NCBI GenBank assembly: GCA_018333785.1
Contig: JAGXSU010000003.1
Coordinates: forward strand, 1-39,536
Origin: Methylomicrobium sp.
GTDB taxonomy: Bacteria; Pseudomonadota; Gammaproteobacteria; Methylococcales; Methylomonadaceae
Direction: 5' to 3'
Length of the DNA: 39,536 nucleotides
Part shown: positions 17,224 to 26,785 of the stretch, one piece after another
Position numbering within the stretch: position 1 is the stretch's first letter
How the letters are laid out: each line of letters begins with the position of its first letter
Notes under the pieces: generated by a model
Told to the model about the DNA's origin: nothing
What the model saw: only the letters and a program-made list of their open reading frames with translations
Database searches by the model: none
Program-made: the position numbers and the translations under genes

Positions 17224-17881
17224 TATTTAACCTCAGAAATGTTATTAAATCAGATGTATTTTGCAGAAATTCGATGGGACTATGTTGGCTTAACCGCGAC
17301 TGAGCATGCGCGCCGCAGGTGACCGCAATTGAAGCTATTCCGGCATTTGAAGCCATTTCCAGATCATGTATGGAATCACCGATCATTACGGTGGCTTCCT
17401 TTTGAAGGCCGGTTTCAGCCATAATCTGTTTGAGCATTAACGGATCAGGTTTTGAGGCCGTCTCATCGGCACAGCGGCTCGCAACAAAATAGCCGGCAAT
17501 CCCGGTTTGCTCAAAAGCATGCTGAAGACCTTTGCGTGATTTTCCGGTCGCTACTGCCAAGAGAAAACCGCTTTGCTTAAGCGCCTCCAAAAGATCAAGC
17601 ACGCCTGGAAACAAGTCCTCAACCCCCAGTGGACGTGAAAAATAAAGCTCTGAATACCGGCTGATTAAACGCTGCTTTTCTAATTGATCAAGTTCCGGAA
17701 AAAGGACCGCCATGGCCTGATGGATGCTGAGTCCGATAATATCTTTTGCCGTGCCTTCCTCCGGCGCCTTATAACCGCAGTCAACTGCTGCGTTTTGTAA
17801 ACAATAGACAATCCAGTCTATGGTGTCCATCAGGGTTCCATCCCAATCAAATATCAGTAAATCAAACTTACTTTTTATCAT
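17213..17881 (-). CDS. HAD-superfamily hydrolase, phosphoglycolate phosphatase-like
   Basis: A soluble phosphatase of 222 residues of the Gph/beta-phosphoglucomutase type. Motif I is FDWDGTLMDT, with nucleophile D12 and acid/base D14. A helical cap (about 18-85) is followed by motif II (VATGKSRKG), motif III lysine (SKPDPLMLKQ) and motif IV (MIGDSIHDLEMASNAG) with the metal Asp residues. The gene regularly lies behind rluC in gammaproteobacteria. Its substrate is unproven; phosphoglycolate or another small phosphate ester is likely. It overlaps rluC by 14 bases and sppA by 11. Confidence 0.9.
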   Translation of the reverse strand: MIKSKFDLLIFDWDGTLMDTIDWIVYCLQNAAVDCGYKAPEEGTAKDIIGLSIHQAMAVLFPELDQLEKQRLISRYSELYFSRPLGVEDLFPGVLDLLEALKQSGFLLAVATGKSRKGLQHAFEQTGIAGYFVASRCADETASKPDPLMLKQIMAETGLQKEATVMIGDSIHDLEMASNAGIASIAVTCGAHAQSRLSQHSPIEFLQNTSDLITFLRLNNGK

Positions 17882-18821
17882 CGAACCAAACCTGCATATC
17901 CCCAGGTACCGGAGCAGTGATAGTTAATGGTTTACCACTAACAGGATGGGTGAACTCAAGTCTGAAGGCATGAAGAAAAAGGCGTTTGATGCCTCTTTTT
18001 TTAAAACTCCGATTGACTTCAAAATCGCCGTATCGATCATCGCCAATGATGGGATGTCCCAACCAGGCGGCATGAACTCTGATTTGGTGAGTTCTTCCGG
18101 TTTGCGGACTGGCTTCAACCCATGTCGCATCGGGCAATGATTTAATCGTTTTGAAAAATGTTGCCGAGCTTTTTCCTTCCTGACTTACGATCACCATGCG
18201 TTCACCGCTTTGGCCTGTCTGCTTTAACAAGGGCGCATTAACGGTTATGGATTTCTTCTCCCATACTCCGCCCAACATGGCCAAATAGGTCTTTTTGATG
18301 CCATCGCCCCGGAAAAGTTCATGCAGCGTCCGCAACGCACTGCGCTTTTTGGCGATGATCAAACAACCCGAAGTATCCCGGTCCAGACGATGAACCAATT
18401 CAAGAAAATGCGCATCGGGTCTTAATTGGCGCAAACTTTCTATAACTGCCGTACTTAAGCCACTGCCGCCATGAACGGCATATCCGGCCGGTTTATTGAG
18501 CACCATCAACACATCGTCCTCAAACAGAATATCCTGTTCCAGGCTTTGCTTAAGATTTTTGGGCACAAAGACAATCTCATCAACCACATTGACCCGTACT
18601 GGTGGAATTCTGACCATATCGCCCGGCTGCAACCGGTATTTGACATCGACTCTGCCCTTGTTAACCCGTACCTCGCCTTTGCGCACGATACGATAAATGT
18701 GGCTTTTTGGAACACCTTTGAGCTTGGTAATCAAAAAATTATCCAATCGTTGCTCACTGGTTTCCTCGGTGATTTCAACCATCTGCACCGTAGCGTATAG
18801 GCTATTTTGTTCTGTTTTCAT
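17868..18821 (-). CDS. rluC: 23S rRNA pseudouridine synthase RluC
   Basis: Converts uridines 955, 2504 and 2580 (E. coli numbering) of 23S rRNA to pseudouridine. It has 317 residues. An S4 RNA-binding domain (about 22-82, with SHIYRIVRKGEVRVNKGR) is followed by the RluA-type catalytic domain. The active-site motif HRLDRDTSG places the catalytic aspartate at D147. PQTGRTHQIRVHAAWLGHPI (about 240-259) is the conserved motif III. It is divergent from rne, the arrangement also seen in E. coli. Confidence 0.95.
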   Translation of the reverse strand: MKTEQNSLYATVQMVEITEETSEQRLDNFLITKLKGVPKSHIYRIVRKGEVRVNKGRVDVKYRLQPGDMVRIPPVRVNVVDEIVFVPKNLKQSLEQDILFEDDVLMVLNKPAGYAVHGGSGLSTAVIESLRQLRPDAHFLELVHRLDRDTSGCLIIAKKRSALRTLHELFRGDGIKKTYLAMLGGVWEKKSITVNAPLLKQTGQSGERMVIVSQEGKSSATFFKTIKSLPDATWVEASPQTGRTHQIRVHAAWLGHPIIGDDRYGDFEVNRSFKKRGIKRLFLHAFRLEFTHPVSGKPLTITAPVPGDMQVWFDDKK

Positions 18822-19307
18822 TGTCTTATGATATCAGCATATTCCGTAATTTAATGCTTTAAAATTGATGGATGGCCATAACATTGCTATATTAGGCGAG
18901 TCTATAATTTTATTGACATAAACGATTCGCAACATTAAAGCGGAACATAATAGTTTTTTCCAAACTGTTTTATGAATTTTAAAACAGCTTGAGCATTACA
19001 ATTTTGGGTTTCATCGTTCGACCCATGACGAACGAATTGCAATAACTCCTGTTTAGGAAAGATTTTACAAGAAGACAGTCCTTTGCTTTCATCATACTTT
19101 GAACCAACGTTATGAGCACTTCAGTCTCTTAACCTTAACTAAAGCGGATCTATACAAAAAATAAACTCGCATACTGTCATTTTCAAAGTTTAATCTACCC
19201 GTAAGAGATGAATTTATCACGCAGCATCAAACAAGCCGTGACCACAATCCAAACTGTCTAAATCACAAAATCTGATAATGGAGCAGGAACCTATCAAGGA
19301 AAAATGA
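18822..19307. promoter_or_regulatory. Divergent rluC/rne intergenic region with long rne leader
   Basis: This 486-base gap must hold the promoters of rluC (-) and rne (+). TATAAT (18903-18908) and TTGACA (18913-18918) are the best boxes on the + strand, but neither has a convincing partner at 16-18 bases. In E. coli the same gap carries a 361-nt rne leader through which RNase E controls its own mRNA. By position this is probably the equivalent. I could not identify the E. coli leader hairpins by eye. The rne ribosome-binding site AAGGA is at 19296-19300. Confidence 0.5.
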
Positions 19308-21416
19308 ATGAAAAGAATGCTTATCAACGCTTCGCAGCCTGAAGAACTGCGTGTTGCATTGGTAGATGGTCAAAAACTTTACGATTTTGACATTGAAGTA
19401 CCTTCAAAAGAACAAAAAAAATCAAACATTTATAAAGGAATCATCACTCGAATAGAACCCAGTCTTGAAGCAGCGTTCATCAACTATGGCGCTGAAAAAC
19501 ACGGCTTTTTACCTTTTAAGGAAATCGCGCCAAACTTTCTCCAGGCCAGCAACGCCCCCACCGAAGGCCGGCAGTCAATCAAAGACCAGCTTCGGGAAGG
19601 CCAGGAAATTGTCGTTCAGATTGAAAAAGAAGAACGCGGCAACAAAGGCGCAGCTTTAACCACGTATATCAGCCTTGCGGGAACCTACCTGGTTTTAATG
19701 CCCAACAACCCAAAAGCGGGCGGCATCTCAAGACGTATTGAAGGCGATACCCGTAGCGATTTACGTGAGGTAATGGCGGCTTTAGAAATACCCGATACCA
19801 TGGGACTGATTATCAGAACTGCGGGGTGCGGCAAAAATGCCGAGGAATTGCAATGGGATTTGAATTACCTGTTGCAACTGTGGGAAGCCATTGAAAGAAC
19901 CGCCAAAGAGCAAACCGCGCCCTTTTTGGTTTTCCAGGAAAGTAATGTCATTATTCGCGCACTGAGAGATCACCTGCGGAGTAACATTGACGAAATATTG
20001 ATCGACAATGAATCTTCGTTCAAATTGGTACAAAACTTCCTCAAGCAGGTAATGCCCCATTTTTTACCCAAGGCAAAGCTCTATCAGGATGCCGTACCCT
20101 TATTCAGCCGTTATCAGATCGAATCTCAGATTGAAGTGGCTTATGGCCGTGAGGTTTCATTACCCTCCGGTGGCTCAATAGTCATAGATCATACAGAAGC
20201 ACTCACCAGTATCGACATCAACTCGGCCAGAGCAACAAAAGGCAGCGATATTGAAGAGACGGCCTTGAATACCAACCTGGAAGCTGCTGATGAAATAGCC
20301 AGACAATTGCGTCTGCGTGATTTGGGAGGCCTTTTTGTCATTGATTTCATTGACATGATGTCCAACAAAAACCAGAGAACCGTTGAAAATCAATTACGCG
20401 ATGCTTTGAAGATAGACAGAGCACGTATCCAAACAGGCCGTATCTCTCGTTTTGGCCTATTGGAAATGTCCAGGCAACGCCTGCGACCATCTCTTGGCGA
20501 GTCAACCCAGTTGACCTGCCCTCGCTGCAAAGGCCAGGGGATGATCCGCAATGTCGAATCAGTCGCGCTGGCAGTGTTGCGGGTACTCGAAGAAGAGGCT
20601 ATGAAACCGGGCACTGAAAAAGTGATTGCGCACTTGCCTATCGAAAGCGCGACCTTTTTACTCAATGAAAAGCGCCCCGCTATCGAACAAATCGAATCGC
20701 GTCTGAAAGTCGGCATTATCATTTTGCCGAGCAAGCATCTTGAAACGCCCGCTTACGATATCGAGCGAATTAAAAGCAAGGATGCAGCGGAAGACAAACC
20801 GAGTTATTTACAGATTAAAGAAGAAGATATTCCGCTTCCTGATTTTGCACAGCAAAGTAAACCCAAAGTCGATTCGCCTGCGATTAAAGAGTTCATGCAT
20901 GAAACGCCGGCGCCGGTTCAAAACAGAAATAACTCTGCCAGCCTGATTAAACGTTTCTGGCAAAAATTGATCGGAACCCCTGATACCAAAGCCCCGGCAA
21001 AGCATACGCCTGCCAAAAATCCTGCCGAGGACGGCGAAGCATCAGAGAGTTCAAAAAACCGGAGAAATCCGGATAACAAACGCCCTCAAAATGGGCGCGG
21101 AAACAGGCCGCCCCGAACTCCAGACGGCAAAAACCCAAGAAGAAACAAGCCACCGGAAAGACCTCCCGTTGAAAAAGTGGTAGCTGAAGACGTGACGCAA
21201 ACAGAAATTGTCGCTACCCAACCCCAGTCCCAGCCAGAAGGTGCCGAACCGGTTAAAAAACCACAAAGCCGCAGACGGGGACCCAACCGAAGAAGACCGC
21301 GTAATCCAAACTACCGGAAACCTGATTCAGCCTCAGAATCCGAGTCTAAATCCGCCGATTCAACTGAATCTTCTCCTGCTCCGGCAAGAGAGCCCAGTCC
21401 AGTAGAAAGCGACTAG
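19308..21416 (+). CDS. rne: Ribonuclease E
   Basis: The central endoribonuclease of mRNA decay and of rRNA/tRNA processing. It has 702 residues. The N-terminus [21 protein letters not shown] matches the family. The S1 domain is about 36-120, followed by 5' sensor and RNase H-like folds. DNase I-like catalytic residues include D303 ([11 protein letters not shown]) and the acidic LFVIDFIDM segment. The zinc-link CPRCKGQG has C404 and C407. These numbers coincide with E. coli. Beyond about residue 520 the chain is disordered and rich in Arg, Pro, Lys and Glu (the scaffold region). At about 180 residues it is far shorter than the 530 of E. coli, so partner sites must be fewer. The start is fixed by AAGGA seven bases upstream. 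Confidence 0.97.
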   Translation: MKRMLINASQPEELRVALVDGQKLYDFDIEVPSKEQKKSNIYKGIITRIEPSLEAAFINYGAEKHGFLPFKEIAPNFLQASNAPTEGRQSIKDQLREGQEIVVQIEKEERGNKGAALTTYISLAGTYLVLMPNNPKAGGISRRIEGDTRSDLREVMAALEIPDTMGLIIRTAGCGKNAEELQWDLNYLLQLWEAIERTAKEQTAPFLVFQESNVIIRALRDHLRSNIDEILIDNESSFKLVQNFLKQVMPHFLPKAKLYQDAVPLFSRYQIESQIEVAYGREVSLPSGGSIVIDHTEALTSIDINSARATKGSDIEETALNTNLEAADEIARQLRLRDLGGLFVIDFIDMMSNKNQRTVENQLRDALKIDRARIQTGRISRFGLLEMSRQRLRPSLGESTQLTCPRCKGQGMIRNVESVALAVLRVLEEEAMKPGTEKVIAHLPIESATFLLNEKRPAIEQIESRLKVGIIILPSKHLETPAYDIERIKSKDAAEDKPSYLQIKEEDIPLPDFAQQSKPKVDSPAIKEFMHETPAPVQNRNNSASLIKRFWQKLIGTPDTKAPAKHTPAKNPAEDGEASESSKNRRNPDNKRPQNGRGNRPPRTPDGKNPRRNKPPERPPVEKVVAEDVTQTEIVATQPQSQPEGAEPVKKPQSRRRGPNRRRPRNPNYRKPDSASESESKSADSTESSPAPAREPSPVESD

Positions 21417-21422
21417 AATCGA

Positions 21423-21464
21423 TAAGCCAAGGATGGCTTACTCTCTAAGCACATCCACTGTGCT
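21423..21464 (+). other. Two tandem hairpins after rne
   Basis: TAAGCCA/TGGCTTA (21423-21429 with 21434-21440, loop AGGA) and AGCACA/TGTGCT (21448-21453 with 21459-21464) follow seven bases after the rne stop. Neither has a T-run, so they may be a rho-dependent end or 3' stabilisers rather than an intrinsic terminator. Confidence 0.4.
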
Positions 21465-21689
21465 CGTCTGATCGAAAAACATCTGGCATCCAAAGAGTGA
21501 GGGGGATCAGCAACTCCCAGATTAATGAAAAAAGGCAGACGTAAGCTTAGGGGAGATTTCGGCATCCACAACCAGCACCTTAAAGCTGATCCAATGATTA
21601 ATAAAGTAAGCACCCCATTTACTTATCTAAACGAAATCATTTCGCACTGACGAGTTACATCTTCTCATCCTTTTTAAAAACACGCTTCT

Positions 21690-24600
21690 TTAACGGTATT
21701 TGACTTCTACGTGCTCTGCCGCAAAAAGCCGTTTTAGCCGGACTATTAATTCATCGGTAGGATGGACACGCCATTCTTCGCCCAATTGAACCGAAGCCCG
21801 CGCAGTATTTGAAGAATAATTAATAACGACAGGGCATGATCCGCCTTTATAGGTTTTTAGAACCGCATCAAAAGGGTCAATCATTTCTTTTATTGCTAAC
21901 CCAGCATTCTTCCAGTCAATAAGAATGCACCGGGCAAATTGGCTGCGGGCATCTTCAATACTGTAAAGCTTCTCCACCGTCAGCCTTAACATCCCGGTGA
22001 AATCGTCTATTCCAATTGCGCCCTCTGCAACCAGCAGCGCATCTTTTGATAAAAGATCCCGGTATTTATCGTAACTTTCACCAAAAATAGCTAACTCCAA
22101 ACGACCGGAGCGATCATCCAGCGTAACAAAGCCCATGGTTTTTCCCTGTTTGGTCTGTCGCGTACGGATATCGACCACCATTCCGGCAGCCCGCCCTTCC
22201 AATCGTCCCCGGGATCTTTCAACGTCCGCAAGAATGCTGGAAATTTTGCCATGGGTGAAATTTTTTAATTCCTTTTCATATTCAATAATCGGATGACCCG
22301 TCAGAAACAAACCCAGAGTATTTTTTTCAGCCGCCAGGCGCTCGGCTTCTGTCCAGGGTTCCGCAGTTATCGAATAGGCTGCCTGATCAATGTCCGGTTC
22401 CGCATTAACCGCCAGGCCGAACAAATCATTTTGCCCTGTTTCCGACATTTTTCCATGTTGTTCGGCCACACGCAGAGCCACCGTCAATTCCGCCAAATGA
22501 GCGGCACGATTATCATCGAATTCGTCTAATGCCCCTGCCTTGATCAGCGCTTCCAAAACCCGCCGGTTGACCTTTCGCAGATCCACTCGCTTACATAAGT
22601 CATATAAGCCTTCATAGCTACCATGCTGATCGCGTTCATTAATCAGCTCCTCAATGGCGGATTCGCCCACGCCTTTGATGGCGCCCATGCCATAGACAAT
22701 CTGCTGCTTAACATTAACTGTGAAGCGGAAGTTTGATACATTGATATTGGGCGGGCAAATACTGAGCTTCATTTCCCGGCATTCTTCGATCAAAACGACG
22801 ATTTTGTCGGTATTATCCATATCGGCGGACAGCACTGCCGCCATGAATTCAGCAGGAAAATGTGCTTTTAGCCAAGCGGTCTGATAAGCGACTAAAGCGT
22901 AAGCGGCAGAATGTGACTTATTAAAGCCATACCCCGCAAATTTTTCCATCAAATCAAAGATATAAGTAGCGACACTTTCATCTATCTGATTGGCAACAGC
23001 ACCTTGTGTGAATATCTCTCGCTGCTTGGCCATTTCTTCAGGCTTTTTCTTACCCATAGCCCGGCGCAACATGTCAGCGCCACCCAAGGTATAGCCCGCG
23101 AGCTCACGGGCAATTTGCATGACCTGTTCCTGGTAAAGAATAACCCCATTGGTCGATTTGAGAATTGGAATCAGCAAGGGATGAGCATACTCCGCTTTCG
23201 CGCCATGCTTTACATTGATGTAGTCATCCACCATGCCTGATTCGAGCGGACCGGGCCGAAATAATGCGACCAGCGCGATGATGTCGTCGAAACAGTCCGG
23301 TTTTAGTTTTTTGATTAACTCTTTCATACCTCTGGACTCTAACTGAAACACCGCGGTTGTCTGGGCTTTTTTCAGTAATTCGTAGGTATCCTGATCGTCG
23401 CGGGGAATCTGGGTAATGTCGACAATCCTTTCACCGGCTCGCTGCAACCTGTGATTGATCGTTTGCAACGCCCAATCGATAATGGTCAGTGTACGCAACC
23501 CCAAAAAGTCAAACTTGACCAGACCAACCGCTTCAACATCATCCTTGTCAAACTGTGTTACCAGATTGCCGCCGCCCTGCTCACAATAAAGCGGCGTAAA
23601 ATCAGTCAACTTCGTAGGGGAAATAACAACTCCGCCAGCGTGTTTTCCGGCGTTACGGGAAATGCCTTCCAACATTCTGGCCATATCGACCAGCGCTTTG
23701 ACTTCTTCCTCTTTGTCATAAAGCTGCTTGAGTTCAGGACTGTCTTTAAGCGCTTTTTCCAGGGTCATGCCAATTTCAAAGGGAATCAGCTTGGCAAGTC
23801 TGTCGACAAATCCATAAGAAAAACTCAACACACGTCCTACATCCCTGACTACCGCTTTTGCGGCCATGGAACCGTAGGTGATAATCTGAGAGACATGATC
23901 TCTGCCGTAATGCCGGGCCACATAATCGATCACCTCATCCCGACGATCCATGCAAAAATCCACGTCAAAATCAGGCATTGAAACCCGTTCGGGATTAAGA
24001 AAGCGCTCAAACAGCAATTCAAACTCAATAGGATCCAAATCAGTGATTTTTAAAACGTACGCCACAAGCGAACCGGCACCGGAACCTCTGCCTGGCCCCA
24101 CTGGAATGCCATTGTTTTTAGCCCATTGGATAAAGTCGGCAACGATGAGGAAGTAACCGGAAAAGCCCATTTGGGTTATTACGGTCAGTTCTATATCCAG
24201 GCGTTCGTAATAGGCTTTTGTGTTTTCTTCTTTTGTGCCGGAGCCAAAAGCCGCATATTGCACCAAGCGTTCCGCCAACCCTTTTTGTGATGCCTCAATC
24301 AGGAATTCATCAATGGTCATGCCTTCCGGTACTGGAAAATCAGGCAAGTAATTTTTACCCAAGGTCAGTTCCAGATTACACCGCTTTGCAATTTCCACAC
24401 TGTTGGCCAATGCTTCGGGCATGTCTGAAAACAAGGCCTGCATTTCCTCAGACGTCCGCAAATATTGCTGCGCAGTGTAATCCTTAGGTCTGCGAGTATC
24501 GTCTAGCACACGGCCTTGATGAATGCAGACTCTTACCTCATGCGCATCAAACTCACTGGCCTTGAGAAAACGAACATCATTCGTAGCAACTATCGGCAAG

Positions 24601-25175
24601 GCTGTCTGCAATGCAAGTTCCATTGCCGCAGCAATGTAAAACTCTTCATGCGGCTTGCCTACTCGCTGAACTTCCAGATAAAAACTGTTTTCAAATAGGC
24701 TGGACCATCGCTCTGCCAGCGCTTTCGCTTCTTGTGTATTATTAGCCAGTAAAGCCTTGCCAATATCGCCATTCATTGCTCCTGACAACGCAATCAACCC
24801 ATCATGGCTTGCCTCTATCCACTCCCTCTGAATCATAGGAATGCCCTGATGCTGCCCTTCCTGGTAAGCCTTAGAGATCAGCTCTGTTAAAGTCACATAG
24901 CCTTTTCGGTTTTTTACCAGTAATGTCAAACCAAATGGCGCTGCCGGCTCATCGGCATTATAAAGATTGATGTCTGCGCCAATGATCGGCTTTATGCCTT
25001 GCCCCAAAGCCGTTTTATAAAACTTGACCAGAGAAAATAAGTTGGCCTGCTCAGTAACAGCAACAGCAGGCATGTTCATTTCGGCCAAGGTTTTAATCAA
25101 CGGTTTAATTCTGACAATGCCATCTACCAACGAAAATTCGGTGTGTAATCTCAGATGGACAAATGAAGGCTGCAT
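21690..25175 (-). CDS. dnaE: DNA polymerase III alpha subunit
   Basis: The replicative polymerase, in the cytosolic holoenzyme. It has 1161 residues; E. coli DnaE has 1160. The PHP domain (about 5-200) begins FVHLRLHTEFSLVDG. The palm shows GPGRGSGAGSLVAYVLKI and the catalytic aspartates in PDFDVDFCMDRRDEVI (D402, D404), and the third acidic residue is expected near 555. The thumb and fingers include ELIKKLKPDCFDDIIAL and RPGPLESGMV. A helix-hairpin-helix (GMGAIKGVGESAIEEL), an OB-fold (about 985-1065) and the tau-binding C-terminus follow. The gene is last in the envelope cluster, in the same position relative to rnhB as in E. coli, but separated from it by a palindrome-bearing 266-base gap. 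Confidence 0.98.
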   Translation of the reverse strand: MQPSFVHLRLHTEFSLVDGIVRIKPLIKTLAEMNMPAVAVTEQANLFSLVKFYKTALGQGIKPIIGADINLYNADEPAAPFGLTLLVKNRKGYVTLTELISKAYQEGQHQGIPMIQREWIEASHDGLIALSGAMNGDIGKALLANNTQEAKALAERWSSLFENSFYLEVQRVGKPHEEFYIAAAMELALQTALPIVATNDVRFLKASEFDAHEVRVCIHQGRVLDDTRRPKDYTAQQYLRTSEEMQALFSDMPEALANSVEIAKRCNLELTLGKNYLPDFPVPEGMTIDEFLIEASQKGLAERLVQYAAFGSGTKEENTKAYYERLDIELTVITQMGFSGYFLIVADFIQWAKNNGIPVGPGRGSGAGSLVAYVLKITDLDPIEFELLFERFLNPERVSMPDFDVDFCMDRRDEVIDYVARHYGRDHVSQIITYGSMAAKAVVRDVGRVLSFSYGFVDRLAKLIPFEIGMTLEKALKDSPELKQLYDKEEEVKALVDMARMLEGISRNAGKHAGGVVISPTKLTDFTPLYCEQGGGNLVTQFDKDDVEAVGLVKFDFLGLRTLTIIDWALQTINHRLQRAGERIVDITQIPRDDQDTYELLKKAQTTAVFQLESRGMKELIKKLKPDCFDDIIALVALFRPGPLESGMVDDYINVKHGAKAEYAHPLLIPILKSTNGVILYQEQVMQIARELAGYTLGGADMLRRAMGKKKPEEMAKQREIFTQGAVANQIDESVATYIFDLMEKFAGYGFNKSHSAAYALVAYQTAWLKAHFPAEFMAAVLSADMDNTDKIVVLIEECREMKLSICPPNINVSNFRFTVNVKQQIVYGMGAIKGVGESAIEELINERDQHGSYEGLYDLCKRVDLRKVNRRVLEALIKAGALDEFDDNRAAHLAELTVALRVAEQHGKMSETGQNDLFGLAVNAEPDIDQAAYSITAEPWTEAERLAAEKNTLGLFLTGHPIIEYEKELKNFTHGKISSILADVERSRGRLEGRAAGMVVDIRTRQTKQGKTMGFVTLDDRSGRLELAIFGESYDKYRDLLSKDALLVAEGAIGIDDFTGMLRLTVEKLYSIEDARSQFARCILIDWKNAGLAIKEMIDPFDAVLKTYKGGSCPVVINYSSNTARASVQLGEEWRVHPTDELIVRLKRLFAAEHVEVKYR

Positions 25176-25304
25176 GTTGATAGCGATAGTTGAAAGATAG
25201 ACAAAAACGGCAAGGGTTAACCAAAAGTGCGGAGTAAATCAACGCCCCTTTTGCCACAGGGCGTTAACCGGAAACAACGACTTTATTTATCATAAAAAAT
25301 TAGT

Positions 25305-25394
25305 TATTCAGCTTAAGTTGGGTTGGGTTGCATGCTTTTCGCAACCCAACAATTAGCGACATCACCTTGAAATGTTGGGTTGTTCCGCTGAATA
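25305..25394. repeat. Three-armed REP-like palindrome between rnhB and dnaE
   Basis: The central arm (25341-25351, GCAACCCAACA) is complementary to the left arm (25322-25331, GTTGGGTTGC) and to the right arm (25373-25382, TGTTGGGTTG), each over 10 perfect bases. An outer pair TATTCAGC (25305-25312) and GCTGAATA (25387-25394) closes the unit. GTTGGGTT palindromes of this kind are common intergenic REP elements in gammaproteobacteria. This one lies about 130 bases before the dnaE start. Confidence 0.7.
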
Positions 25395-25441
25395 GTGACA
25401 TAGAAAACTAGCGCTACAAAGCGAGGTTTGGGTATAGCTGA

Positions 25442-26005
25442 TCAGTAAATAGCCAGGACTTTCTTGACAGGTGCAAAACTGCGTCTGTGGATGGGTAACA
25501 CGCCGAGCGTTTGAATTTGTTCCAGATGTTTTTTTGTGGGATAACCCTTGTGACTATCAAAATCGTATCCGGGATAAACGCCCTCAATGAACGACATTTC
25601 ATTATCTCGTGCGACTTTAGCCAGGATTGAAGCGGCCGAAATACAAGGGATCAGAAGATCGCCCTTGATGACGGTTTCCCCAGGTATTGAAACCGGAGGA
25701 TAGTAAGATCCATCGACCATCACCCATTCGGGGGTAATGCCTAATCCGGATAAAGCTCTGGCCATCGCCAAAAGCGAAGCCTGGAGTATGTTCATGCGGT
25801 CAATTTCGCTGGCTTCGGCTCTTCCAACTGACCAGCAGAGTGCCTTCGCTTTAATCTGACCCGCTAAAAACGTCCGACGCTTTGCTGTTAGCTTTTTCGA
25901 GTCGGTCAGACCGGATATCAGGCAATCAGGATTCAAAATGACGGCGGCAGCAACAACCGGTCCTGCGATACAACCCCGCCCGACTTCATCAACGCCGGCT
26001 ATCAG
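25442..26005 (-). CDS. rnhB: Ribonuclease HII, probable non-canonical start
   Basis: Cleaves RNA in RNA-DNA hybrids and excises misincorporated ribonucleotides. The conserved N-terminal catalytic motif [13 protein letters not shown] is present, but no in-frame ATG, GTG or TTG precedes it after the nearest upstream stop. Candidate starts are CTG at 26005, giving 187 residues beginning [11 protein letters not shown], or ATA at 26017, which has GGGGA eight bases before it and overlaps the lpxA stop. The first ordinary start (TTG, 25936) would delete both catalytic acids of DEVGRG and cannot be right. The rest is typical: [19 protein letters not shown] and [10 protein letters not shown]. The gene is directly after lpxA (8 bases with CTG). 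lpxB, which lies between them in E. coli, is absent here. Confidence 0.88.
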   Translation of the reverse strand: MIAGVDEVGRGCIAGPVVAAAVILNPDCLISGLTDSKKLTAKRRTFLAGQIKAKALCWSVGRAEASEIDRMNILQASLLAMARALSGLGITPEWVMVDGSYYPPVSIPGETVIKGDLLIPCISAASILAKVARDNEMSFIEGVYPGYDFDSHKGYPTKKHLEQIQTLGVLPIHRRSFAPVKKVLAIY

Positions 26006-26013
26006 TGAATACG

Positions 26014-26784
26014 CTATCTTAAAATTCCCCGCGTGACATTTCTAAGAAAACTGACCATATTGGACAACTCGTCACTGTCACCGGCCATACCTTCCATTTC
26101 CTCTATCGCGTCTTCCAATCGCATATTCATTTTATAAAGGATTTTGTACGCTTTTCTAATTTGCCGTATTGCTTCCGGCGTCACGCCATTACGTTCCATG
26201 CCGACGGAGTTGATCCCATGCGGTCGGGTAGGCCGCCCCCCTACCATGACAAAAGGAGGAATATCCTGGGTTATGGCACTGCCCATAGCAGAAAAACTGT
26301 ACTGTCCGATTTGGGTAAACTGATGAACCAATGTAAACCCGCCGAGTATGGCGTGATCACCCAAATGCACATGACCCGCCAGTGATGCACCGTTTGCCAA
26401 GATAACGTGATCACCTATCATACAGTCATGAGCGACATGCGTATAAGCCATAAACAAGTTATCGGAGCCAATTGAGGTAACACCGCGATCTTGAAGCGTC
26501 CCTCTGTGCATGGTGGCAAACTCCCGGATGGTATTTCTATCGCCAATTTCAAGACACGTCTTTTCTGAAGCATACTTTTTATCTTGCGGATCTTCACCAA
26601 TAGACGTGAATTGATATATCCGGTTTTGTTCTCCGATCCGGGTTGGGCCGTTGATAACAACATGGGGCCCGATCACAGTTCCGGAACCAATCGTAACATC
26701 AGGGCCTATGACGGTATAAGGGCCTATACTGACATCATCCGCCACTTGAGCACGTTCATCGATAATTGCTTTAGGATCTATCAA
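26014..26784 (-). CDS. lpxA: UDP-N-acetylglucosamine acyltransferase
   Basis: The first enzyme of lipid A synthesis: it transfers a 3-hydroxyacyl chain from ACP to UDP-GlcNAc. It is a left-handed parallel beta-helix trimer with hexapeptide repeats ([20 protein letters not shown]). The catalytic histidine lies in [10 protein letters not shown], followed by [12 protein letters not shown] and [13 protein letters not shown], and the C-terminal helical bundle ends TRGILR. I choose the TTG at 26784, giving [13 protein letters not shown] and 256 residues, because this matches the family N-terminus (E. coli begins MIDKSA), GGTGGA stands five bases upstream, and fabZ ends one base before. In-frame ATGs further upstream would lie inside fabZ and add unrelated residues. 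Confidence 0.93.
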   Translation of the reverse strand: MIDPKAIIDERAQVADDVSIGPYTVIGPDVTIGSGTVIGPHVVINGPTRIGEQNRIYQFTSIGEDPQDKKYASEKTCLEIGDRNTIREFATMHRGTLQDRGVTSIGSDNLFMAYTHVAHDCMIGDHVILANGASLAGHVHLGDHAILGGFTLVHQFTQIGQYSFSAMGSAITQDIPPFVMVGGRPTRPHGINSVGMERNGVTPEAIRQIRKAYKILYKMNMRLEDAIEEMEGMAGDSDELSNMVSFLRNVTRGILR

Positions 26785-26785
26785 A

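Noticed and set aside
21413-21613. Possible small - strand gene after rne
   Set aside because: It overlaps the rne end and the tandem hairpins, has no ribosome-binding site and no family.
23451-23981. Open frame of 176 codons on the + strand inside dnaE
   Set aside because: It is fully contained in the conserved dnaE polymerase region and has no independent similarity.
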